From contig DAORJA010000038.1 in assembly GCA_035438805.1 (NCBI GenBank), positions 1 to 10,499 of the forward strand: a stretch of DNA of 10,499 nt, written 5' to 3'. The DNA is from UBA922 sp035438805. GTDB lineage: Bacteria > Patescibacteriota > Patescibacteriia > Magasanikbacterales > UBA922. The notes under the pieces were generated by a model that was given only the letters and a program-made list of their open reading frames with translations, did no database searches and had not been told where the DNA came from. Position 1 is the first letter of the stretch. Each line of letters opens with the position of its first letter. This document shows, one piece after another, positions 1-5,198 of the stretch. Both the position numbers and the translations under genes were made by a program.

Positions 1-473
1 TTCTCTCCAATACTTGCGTCGATCCCTTTATCTGCAAATAACTTCTGCCATAACTGTGCTGCTTCAGTATCTCGTGGAATTCCAAGCTCTTCATTTCCTT
101 TGAAACATGTGAAATACAGCCTATGTGGATCAAGGCCGATTTCCGTAGTCAAAAATTCCCACATCCAGCCTATTTGTTCTTGTTTGAAATAGTCACCCAA
201 AGACCAATTACCAAGCATTTCAAAGAAGGTGGTATGGCGATTGTCCCCCACTTCTTCAATATCTTGTGAACGGAAACACTTTTGTGAATCTACAATTCGA
301 GTTCCTGTCGGGTGTTTTTGCCCGAGCAAATATGGAACCATCGGCTGCATTCCTGAGCCGGTAAAAAGAGTGGTTGGGTCATTTTCTGGTATAAGCGAAG
401 ACGATGGGATAATGGCGTGGCCTTTCGCAGCAAAAAACTCCAAATATTTTTTTCGTAAGTCTGTTGTACGCAT
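1..473 (-). CDS. alaS: Alanyl-tRNA synthetase, N-terminal part (runs off left edge)
   Basis: The first 157 codons of alanyl-tRNA synthetase are present; the rest lies beyond the left edge. The enzyme activates alanine with ATP and charges tRNA-Ala in the cytoplasm. The reading frame starts MRTTDLRKKYLEFF, then shows the class II catalytic-core signature: SSSLIP and NDPTTLFTGSGMQPM (residues about 24-45), and the motif 2 region CFRSQDIEEVGDNRHTTFFEMLGNWSLGDYF (about 66-96). The TGSGMQPMVPYLLG version replaces the more common TNAGMNQF form, a variant I associate with CPR bacteria. The frame is open further upstream, but this ATG aligns with the usual AlaS start. No Shine-Dalgarno is visible; an AGG sits directly against the ATG. 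It lies 29 bases downstream of a tiny membrane peptide and is probably co-transcribed with it. Confidence 0.95.
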   Translation of the reverse strand, partial: MRTTDLRKKYLEFFAAKGHAIIPSSSLIPENDPTTLFTGSGMQPMVPYLLGQKHPTGTRIVDSQKCFRSQDIEEVGDNRHTTFFEMLGNWSLGDYFKQEQIGWMWEFLTTEIGLDPHRLYFTCFKGNEELGIPRDTEAAQLWQKLFADKGIDASIGE

Positions 474-502
474 ACCTGTGCAATCGTACCGTAAATTTTG
501 GT

Positions 503-607
503 TTAGCGCAAGTATTTGAGGGCGACAAATATAATGATGCCCACAAGGATAATATATGGCCACGTAGCGAGGAGAAAGCTAGTCATGTTGATTACTTCTG
601 GTTCCAT
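503..607 (-). CDS. Small single-pass membrane peptide, 34 residues
   Basis: This short minus-strand frame starts MEPEVINMTS and ends ALKYLR. Between them is one hydrophobic stretch of about 21 residues (roughly 11-31: FLLATWPYIILVGIIIFVAL) followed by a basic end (KYLR). The pattern is an acidic N-terminus, one helix, then positive residues, typical of a one-helix membrane peptide. It sits 29 bases upstream of alaS in the same direction, downstream of a candidate promoter at 656-685. There is no Shine-Dalgarno before the ATG, but most genes here lack one. I do not recognise a family. The claim rests on hydrophobic composition, position and a clean start and stop; a chance frame of this size is possible. 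Confidence 0.5.
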   Translation of the reverse strand: MEPEVINMTSFLLATWPYIILVGIIIFVALKYLR

Positions 608-655
608 ATTTAATTATTAGTAAAATTAAATGTACACACCTCACTCATGATAAAA

Positions 656-685
656 AGTATATCATAGTCATATTGACAGGGGCAA
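656..685 (-). promoter_or_regulatory. Candidate promoter for the small peptide and alaS
   Basis: On the minus strand TTGCCC (680-685) lies 18 bases from TATACT (656-661), which predicts a start near 649 and a 42-base leader to the peptide ATG at 607. The -35 is weak (4 of 6). It overlaps the divergent plus-strand promoter at 673-701. An inverted repeat ATGATA/TATCAT (647-652 and 660-665) covers the -10 and start site and could be an operator. Read by eye only. Confidence 0.35.
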
Positions 686-701
686 AAATATATGATATTC
701 T
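673..701 (+). promoter_or_regulatory. Candidate promoter for the GC-rich ORF
   Basis: A perfect -35 TTGACA (673-678) is followed 17 bases later by TATTCT (696-701, 4 of 6). The predicted start is near 708, leaving a leader of about 49 bases to the ATG at 757. It is the only promoter-like arrangement I see ahead of this ORF. Confidence 0.45.
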
Positions 702-756
702 CTGCTAGTTTTGTGCATACATAGTGTTACACACCAAACAAAGGAAGAAAATCTCC

Positions 757-1038
757 ATGCTCAGTCTGACTGATCTGCACCAAGTCACGCAGATTTACTA
801 TGATCCCGAATACGGCAACGCCCGGTTATGGACCGGACACTCGGCCGAGCATCGCAAACCCCTCAACCTCGAGAACAACACTGCCCTGAACGGCCTCCCT
901 CTGGTACTCGAAATCATGTCGGCGGTGACAGGCAACATGTTCATCGAAAGCCCTGACGGGGTCTTCTACCGTGCCGACACCCCCGAAGGCCGCCGTCTCA
1001 GACAGGCAAAGCTGGAAACCCAACGCCAGATCGCCTGA
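757..1038 (+). CDS. GC-rich ORF of unknown function, 93 residues
   Basis: I do not recognise this protein. It begins MLSLTDLHQVTQIYYDPEYGN and contains GHSAEHRKPLNLEN and an FIESPDGVFYRADTPEGRRLRQ stretch. It is soluble-looking, with no membrane helix or signal peptide. The ATG at 757 was chosen over a GTG at 724 because AAAGGAAG (about 740-748) gives a Shine-Dalgarno about 10 bases ahead of it. Base use is unlike its surroundings: bases 841-900 hold 37 G or C of 60, with many CTC, CTG, GAC, GCC and CGC codons, while flanking genes are clearly AT-rich. It has its own upstream promoter candidate and two downstream hairpins, so it forms an isolated single-gene unit, convergent with mnmA. Composition and SD use suggest acquisition from outside or a cassette-like origin; that is inference. 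A long opposite-strand frame covers much of it but overlaps mnmA and is the less likely gene. Confidence 0.7.
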   Translation: MLSLTDLHQVTQIYYDPEYGNARLWTGHSAEHRKPLNLENNTALNGLPLVLEIMSAVTGNMFIESPDGVFYRADTPEGRRLRQAKLETQRQIA

Positions 1039-1045
1039 CCGCTGC

Positions 1046-1089
1046 CCCGTGTTTGTTCCGTCCCTCTGGACGAATGCGACAAACACGGG
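1046..1089 (+). other. Perfect 11-bp hairpin with a nested inner hairpin
   Basis: CCCGTGTTTGT (1046-1056) pairs without mismatch with ACAAACACGGG (1079-1089). The 22-base loop contains its own hairpin, CGTCC (1059-1063) with GGACG (1068-1072) around CTCT. It starts eight bases after the stop of the GC-rich ORF and has no T-run after it, so it is not a classical terminator by itself. It may protect the mRNA 3' end or act as a protein-binding element. Confidence 0.6.
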
Positions 1090-1104
1090 CGGCACAAACA
1101 CATT

Positions 1105-1126
1105 CACCGACATACGGTGCTTTTTT
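1105..1126 (+). terminator. Rho-independent terminator after the GC-rich ORF
   Basis: CACCG (1105-1109) and CGGTG (1115-1119) form a short stem around ACATA, followed by C and six T, then ATTTT. It follows the nested hairpin and ends transcription of the plus-strand ORF just before the convergent mnmA stop at 1130. On the minus strand no T-run follows, so it does not obviously serve mnmA. Confidence 0.65.
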
Positions 1127-1129
1127 ATT

Positions 1130-2218
1130 TTAAGAAATAACTCCTCCACCCAGACACACGCCTTTTTTATACAGCACTGCAAATTGTCCAGCAGTAATTG
1201 CACGCTGAGGATTGGTGCAGGTAATCGTAATATTCTGAGGGTCAGACACATGGACCGTACATTTTTCTAATTTCTGTCGGTGACGAAAACGCACCGTGCA
1301 GTCAAATGACGAGCTCACGGGCTCACCTGATATCCAGTGCATACCAGACACTTCAATTTTTGTTGTAAATAACAATGGATCATTTTCATTGCCCACAATA
1401 ATTTCATTTTTTTCTATATCTTTACCTACAATATACAAAGGTCTCTCTCCCCCGGTTTGTGCAAATCCATGACGCTGCCCAATAGTATAAAATGGAAGTC
1501 CAACGTGCTCGCCAATCACCTCTCCATCCTGTTTCCTCACTTTTCCTTTTCTTCCTTTGATACGTTTACCCAAAAATTCTTTCATTGATACTTCGCCTAT
1601 GAAGCAGATTCCCATACTCTCTTCTTTTTGTGCAGTCGGCAAATCAAATTTTTCAGCTAATTTTCGTACTTCGCTTTTTTTGTATTTCCCAATGGGAAAC
1701 AGTGCATGGGACAATTGCTCTTGGTTCAACTGGTGCAAAAAATATGTCTGATCTTTTTCTGTATCAACTGACTCTCGCAACTGATATATACTCCCCTTTT
1801 TTTTCACTTCCGCATAGTGTCCAGTAGCGAGGATATCAAATCCTTTTTTCTTTACAACTTCAAGCCATGCACCATATTTGATCAGACTATTGCATAGCAC
1901 ATCTGGATTAGGCGTCCTACCTGCTTCGTATTCTCTATATACATATTCCAACACTTTTTCTTTATATTCTTTTCTAAAATCGAGCTTGATCAATGGAATG
2001 TCCAATCGCGCGGCCACACGAAGCGCATCTCGATATTCGGGAATCCAACATGACTCTCCATCAGTCGTTACCGCTTCATCCGCAGTATCATAATTGATCA
2101 TGAATGCTCCCGTAACATCATACCCTGCTCTAACCAAAAGAGCGGCAGCAACTGATGAGTCGACGCCGCCAGACATGGCAATGAGGATTTTCTTAGATTT
2201 TTTTGGTTTGAAAAACAT
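1130..2218 (-). CDS. mnmA: tRNA-specific 2-thiouridylase MnmA
   Basis: MnmA thiolates uridine 34 of tRNA-Lys, tRNA-Glu and tRNA-Gln in the cytoplasm, using ATP to adenylate the base and a relayed persulfide sulfur. The 362-residue length matches the family. The PP-loop SGGVDSS is at residues 16-22. The first catalytic cysteine is C109 in NPDVLCN, followed by ATGHYAE (131-137) and the tRNA-binding KDQTYFL (155-161). The second catalytic cysteine is C205 in GICFIG. The central and C-terminal domains carry GLPFYTIGQRHG (240-251), the conserved RFRHRQ (310-315) and a GQFAVLY near the end. Both catalytic cysteines and the PP-loop are intact, so the enzyme should be active. The start ATG has no Shine-Dalgarno and lies 14 bases beyond the terminal repeat of four-helix-bundle cassette A, which fills its 5' region. 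No promoter of its own is clear, so it is probably read through from upstream. Confidence 0.97.
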   Translation of the reverse strand: MFFKPKKSKKILIAMSGGVDSSVAAALLVRAGYDVTGAFMINYDTADEAVTTDGESCWIPEYRDALRVAARLDIPLIKLDFRKEYKEKVLEYVYREYEAGRTPNPDVLCNSLIKYGAWLEVVKKKGFDILATGHYAEVKKKGSIYQLRESVDTEKDQTYFLHQLNQEQLSHALFPIGKYKKSEVRKLAEKFDLPTAQKEESMGICFIGEVSMKEFLGKRIKGRKGKVRKQDGEVIGEHVGLPFYTIGQRHGFAQTGGERPLYIVGKDIEKNEIIVGNENDPLLFTTKIEVSGMHWISGEPVSSSFDCTVRFRHRQKLEKCTVHVSDPQNITITCTNPQRAITAGQFAVLYKKGVCLGGGVIS

Positions 2219-2232
2219 ATAATTTTAAGTAA

Positions 2233-2258
2233 ACGACACACGACACATGGAACACGAC
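2233..2258. repeat. Terminal inverted repeat, cassette A (mnmA side)
   Basis: Begins with ACGAC and ends ACATGGAACACGAC. It matches the right-hand repeat of cassette B (8745-8770, reverse complement) at 24 of 26 bases, more closely than it matches its own partner. It ends 14 bases before the mnmA ATG. Confidence 0.75.
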
Positions 2259-2266
2259 TCAAAATA

Positions 2267-2632
2267 TTAATCATCCATTCTTTTTTCAATATTATCTATC
2301 GTAGACCATAGCATTCTCGAGATTTCTTCTGCATCTCTAATAATTTTGCGATATGGTACATCTTCGATCCACTTTTGGCAATATGCGAAGTATAAAAGAT
2401 ACTTAGACTCTTTTAAAGATCCATGACTAATTTCATAAAATTGAAGTTTAACTTTTTCCTTCCTTCGTGCAAAACCTTCAATATAATTTAACATTATCGA
2501 TAAAGAAGCACGATTAATCTGTGAAATAGCCCCGTATTTTTCTTCTTTTGGAAACGATTTGCTAGTAGCATAAACTGACATCACAAATTTGTGAATTTTT
2601 AATTTCAAAATAGCATGAAATGTCCCCTCCAT
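2267..2632 (-). CDS. Four-helix-bundle protein (23S rRNA intervening-sequence protein family), copy A
   Basis: A 121-residue all-helical protein of the S23/IVP family, first known from open reading frames inside intervening sequences of 23S rRNA genes; the Avd accessory protein of diversity-generating retroelements has the same fold. Typical features are a start in the form KLKIHKFVM, SKSFPKEEKYG (about 24-34), the conserved QINRASLSIMLNYIEGFAR (about 38-56), FYEISHGSLKES (about 65-76) and a C-terminal amphipathic helix with EEISRMLWS. There is no membrane segment or enzyme motif. The family forms pentamers with a basic surface, which suggests nucleic-acid binding, but the function is unresolved. 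It is 88 of 121 residues identical to the gene at 8373-8738. The ATG is followed at once by GAGGGG and has no upstream Shine-Dalgarno. It is not in an rRNA gene here. Confidence 0.93.
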   Translation of the reverse strand: MEGTFHAILKLKIHKFVMSVYATSKSFPKEEKYGAISQINRASLSIMLNYIEGFARRKEKVKLQFYEISHGSLKESKYLLYFAYCQKWIEDVPYRKIIRDAEEISRMLWSTIDNIEKRMDD

Positions 2633-2644
2633 ATTTTACCAATT

Positions 2645-2670
2645 GTCGTGTTATGTGCGTCGTGAGTCGT
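2645..2670. repeat. Terminal inverted repeat, cassette A (gene 5' side)
   Basis: Reverse complement of the 2233-2258 repeat with five mismatches in 26, three of them clustered in the middle. It lies 12 bases upstream of the copy A start codon and is the most diverged of the four repeat copies in the window. Confidence 0.7.
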
Positions 2671-2681
2671 CTAACAAAACG

Positions 2682-2709
2682 AACATCGGCATTTCTACCG
2701 ATGTTTTTT
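2682..2709. terminator. Terminator hairpin after the four-helix membrane protein
   Basis: AACATCGG (2682-2689) pairs with CCGATGTT (2698-2705) around an 8-base loop. On the plus strand the T-run continues to 2709. On the minus strand the stem is followed by CGTTTTGTTAG, a weaker U-rich tail. Its position just past the stop at 2713 suggests it ends, at least partly, the minus-strand membrane-protein transcript, which would isolate cassette A and mnmA. Confidence 0.6.
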
Positions 2710-2712
2710 AGT

Positions 2713-3165
2713 TTAATTTTTCTTGCGCAAAGCCCCTTCTTCAAACGTATACGTCCGATCAAATTCGAATCCAGCATATGCACTCGTACCCACAAGTATC
2801 ACAATAGTCGCAAAAAATTTCCAATCAGTATAGAGACTTCCCAACATTTCTATTCCTCCCCCGTCTGGCATACTTGTGGTAACCAACACGAGATCAAAGA
2901 CACACGAAACAATAAGCGCAACAATTCCTAACAAAACTCCCCTTTGAGTAGAAGGTTGGAATTTTCTGAAGTACCATTTTGCGCACACGAGTATTGCAGG
3001 AATCAAAGACAGAAGATATACGATACATTGTAGCAATGGAATTTCATTAGGTTTAGTATCAATGCTCGTCCCAAAAACCACGGACATGAGTGCGAATAGA
3101 ATAAAACTTACGATATAAAACAATACAGAAAAACCGATAGCACGTTTGAGATTCAGATCTTTCAT
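2713..3165 (-). CDS. Hypothetical four-helix membrane protein, 150 residues
   Basis: I do not recognise a family. There are four likely membrane helices at about residues 9-31, 42-62, 76-97 and 114-134. The N-terminus is short and basic (MKDLNLKR), and the cytoplasmic loop between helices 2 and 3 is positive (KWYFRKFQPSTQR), so by the positive-inside rule both ends face the cytoplasm. A loop with SMPDGGGIEMLGS separates helices 3 and 4, and a short charged tail ends RKKN. It begins 13 bases after the stop of the VirD4-like ATPase, in the same direction, so the two are very likely one transcript. A role as a membrane partner of that ATPase is possible but only inferred from position. No Shine-Dalgarno precedes the ATG. 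Confidence 0.75.
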   Translation of the reverse strand: MKDLNLKRAIGFSVLFYIVSFILFALMSVVFGTSIDTKPNEIPLLQCIVYLLSLIPAILVCAKWYFRKFQPSTQRGVLLGIVALIVSCVFDLVLVTTSMPDGGGIEMLGSLYTDWKFFATIVILVGTSAYAGFEFDRTYTFEEGALRKKN

Positions 3166-3178
3166 AGAATTATGTTTA

Positions 3179-5149
3179 TTATACTAAGTCATCAAAACTA
3201 ATTTCTTCATTCTCATTCAATTTTTTTGGCTTTGGCTCATCTACCTGCTTCGGTGGCTGTGGAGGAGGTACGGGTGCTGCAGGTTTTGGAGCAGGCGGAA
3301 CAATCACGCCTTCCACCACTTGGCGAGCCTGATGCAACTCAGTATGATTCTCTTGAACCTGAGGCTGTCTTGGCTGATTGTCTCCTCTATTACCCATTTG
3401 AGGGCTTCCACCTAGTGGATTCCCTTGCGCATCCCGATTTCCTCTTTTTCTTCTTCGTCTTCGCTTTTTTCCTGTACCTGGTTCACCCTGAACTTGAGTT
3501 TGGGGCTGTGATTGAGATTGTCCTTGCTGTGTAGGAAGAGGACGAGGTGGACGATTTTCAAACACGCTCACCGGAGGAGTAGATACATGCGGCTTATCAC
3601 GCCGAGTATCAGTACGCGGTGGAAGACTGGAGAGTGAAATTACTTTTTCTTGCACTACATCAACTTTTTTTTCTCCCGGCTCTTCTCTTTTTTTCTGCTC
3701 TTGCTTTCCTTCTTCTCTTTTAGGCTGAGGTTTTGGTAGTTGAGCAATTGGATCAGCTGAAGGTAATTTTTTTAATTCTTTATTTTCTGGCAACAATACA
3801 GTCTCTTCTTCTGCACCAGCATCTTCCGCATCGTTTGTCGAGCTGCTCCAGCGCGCAATTTTCTCTTCTACCAATTCACGCTTTTTAGCATATCGTTCAC
3901 GTGATACACGTATTACTTTTTCTGCAGAACCAGTAGGGCTCGCAAGCGGCGGAAGTGTTGCAGCACTAAATGGTTGCGATGCAACACCATCGATCATGAG
4001 CTTCAAAATAATCTGGTACTTTGTGAGATTTACAATATCTTCTTCAGTAAATGTAGGGGTAAATTCTTTTACGAGCATTTCAGCGTCAGCTCCTCCCACA
4101 CGAAAGGTCACAATGGTTCCCACGTTTCCAAATACTGCATCAGCGACCACTTCGTCGAGCTGTGCCACATATTGGTGTGCCATGATAAGACTCAAACGAT
4201 ATTTGCGTGCTTCAGATAAAATATTGGCAAAAGACGGAGTTGCGAAGTTTTGAAACTCGTCAACATACAGAAAAAAGTCTTTTCGATCAGGCTCTGGCGT
4301 GTCTACACGCTCCATAGCTGCCAATTGCAATTTGGTAATAAGCATTCCTCCAAGGAGACGGCTATTATCCTCACCAATACGTCCCTTTGACAAGTTCATG
4401 ATGAAAATTTTCTGAGAATCCATGAGTTCACGAACATTGATCGTAGATTTCACTTGTGCGACCATGTTTCTAATGACTGAAGCTGACAAAAATTGACCAA
4501 TCTTATTCTGGATCGGAGCGACAGCCTCTTTTGCATAGCGATCATCGTAATTGGCGAATTCATCGCGCCAAAATGCTTTGATAACCGGATCTTTCAAGTG
4601 TCTTACTACACGCTTTCTATATTCTTTGTCAGATAATAAACGATTTACACCGAGCAAGGTCGAACCCGGATAATCCAGCAATGCGAGCAGTGTATTATTT
4701 AAAATGTATTCCATTCTCGAACTCCACACATCTGGCCAGATTTTTTTGAATGTTCCCATGAGTCCACCAGCAATAAGATGCGCCTGCTCTTCATTTTTTA
4801 CTTCAAGAATATTAAAGCCAATTGGGTTATCAGTATCTGCCGGATTGAGGTACACCACGTCATTCAATCGCCATGAGGGAATATGGTTGATAATTTTTTC
4901 AGCAAAGTCTCCGTGCGGATCCACGAGTCCTACTCCATGTCCAGCATAAATATCTGACAAGACCATGTTTTCCATGATCGTAGTTTTCCCCATACCTGTT
5001 TTCCCGATCACATACATGTGACGACGGCGATCATCAGTTTTGATACCAAAACGACGCATTTGATTGCGGTAATTGGTTTGACCAAACAAACAAATGTCTT
5101 CAGCTTTTTTTGGAGCTGCTCCCGGAGCCCGGAGCTGTGGAGTTGGCAT
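3179..5149 (-). CDS. VirD4/TraD-like DNA-transfer ATPase with long disordered tail
   Basis: A 656-residue P-loop ATPase of the FtsK/HerA-type superfamily, closest by motif to conjugative coupling proteins with a TraM-recognition domain. Walker A GKTGMGKTT is at about 49-57, preceded by RHMYVIG and followed by VGLVDPHGDFAEKI (73-87). Walker B FFLYVDEFQNFA is at about 292-303, followed by SEARKYRLSLIMAHQYVAQL (312-331), the usual sensor region with its glutamine. From about 435 the protein is low complexity, rich in P, Q, K and E, with a KKRRRRRKR cluster near 562-570 and a proline run near 620-637; it ends in acidic ISFDDLV. No membrane helix precedes Walker A, unlike VirD4 or TraD, and an in-frame TGA four codons before the ATG rules out a longer N-terminus. 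It has its own extended -10 promoter and is followed by a membrane protein that could supply an anchor. The DNA substrate and any pore partner are unknown. Confidence 0.88.
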   Translation of the reverse strand: MPTPQLRAPGAAPKKAEDICLFGQTNYRNQMRRFGIKTDDRRRHMYVIGKTGMGKTTIMENMVLSDIYAGHGVGLVDPHGDFAEKIINHIPSWRLNDVVYLNPADTDNPIGFNILEVKNEEQAHLIAGGLMGTFKKIWPDVWSSRMEYILNNTLLALLDYPGSTLLGVNRLLSDKEYRKRVVRHLKDPVIKAFWRDEFANYDDRYAKEAVAPIQNKIGQFLSASVIRNMVAQVKSTINVRELMDSQKIFIMNLSKGRIGEDNSRLLGGMLITKLQLAAMERVDTPEPDRKDFFLYVDEFQNFATPSFANILSEARKYRLSLIMAHQYVAQLDEVVADAVFGNVGTIVTFRVGGADAEMLVKEFTPTFTEEDIVNLTKYQIILKLMIDGVASQPFSAATLPPLASPTGSAEKVIRVSRERYAKKRELVEEKIARWSSSTNDAEDAGAEEETVLLPENKELKKLPSADPIAQLPKPQPKREEGKQEQKKREEPGEKKVDVVQEKVISLSSLPPRTDTRRDKPHVSTPPVSVFENRPPRPLPTQQGQSQSQPQTQVQGEPGTGKKRRRRRKRGNRDAQGNPLGGSPQMGNRGDNQPRQPQVQENHTELHQARQVVEGVIVPPAPKPAAPVPPPQPPKQVDEPKPKKLNENEEISFDDLV

Positions 5150-5179
5150 GGGACGAATTCAATTAAATCTAACGCTTAC

Positions 5180-5190
5180 AGTATAGCACA
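5180..5190 (-). promoter_or_regulatory. Extended -10 promoter for the VirD4-like ATPase
   Basis: On the minus strand TGTGCTATACT reads as an extended -10 (TGnTATACT, hexamer at 5180-5185), placing the start near 5173 and giving a leader of about 24 bases to the ATG at 5149. No good -35 is visible, as is usual for extended -10 promoters. It lies just after the murG stop, so the ATPase can be expressed apart from ftsW and murG. Confidence 0.5.
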
Positions 5191-5198
5191 AACGTTGT

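Larger units (their letters stand above)
2233..2670 (-). mobile_element. Four-helix-bundle cassette A, bounded by inverted repeats
   Basis: A 438-bp unit holding one four-helix-bundle gene and little else, bounded by imperfect 26-bp inverted repeats (2233-2258 and 2645-2670, 21 of 26 positions matching). The same repeat sequence bounds a homologous gene at 8322-8770. No transposase is encoded, and no clear target-site duplication is visible. It lies between a terminator-like hairpin and the start of mnmA, in mnmA's direction. Calling it mobile is inference from the shared ends and shared cargo. Confidence 0.6.

Noticed and set aside
724..756. GTG start giving an 11-residue longer GC-rich ORF product
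   Set aside because: The extra residues are AT-rich like the leader, and the SD is placed for the ATG at 757.
826..1251. A 141-residue minus-strand frame opposite the GC-rich ORF
   Set aside because: It overlaps the 3' end of mnmA by over 100 bases, lacks an SD, and lies opposite an ORF that has a promoter, SD and terminator. It is probably open only because of the high GC content.
971..1270. A plus-strand frame running from the GC-rich ORF into mnmA
   Set aside because: It crosses both hairpins and the terminator and is antisense to mnmA, with no family resemblance.
2219..2232. Target-site duplication flanking the cassettes
   Set aside because: The bases outside both cassettes share no direct repeat beyond A/T-rich stretches of one to three bases.
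2267..2632. A 23S rRNA intervening sequence in place
   Set aside because: The flanks are protein-coding genes and their intergenic regions; no rRNA sequence is visible.
2233..2670. Repeated ACGAC/GTCGT units as part of a CRISPR array
   Set aside because: The repeats flank a gene as inverted pairs and do not alternate with unique spacers.
3226..3534. A plus-strand frame opposite the ATPase tail
   Set aside because: Its apparent composition is the mirror of the Pro/Gln/Arg-rich low-complexity tail of the real gene.
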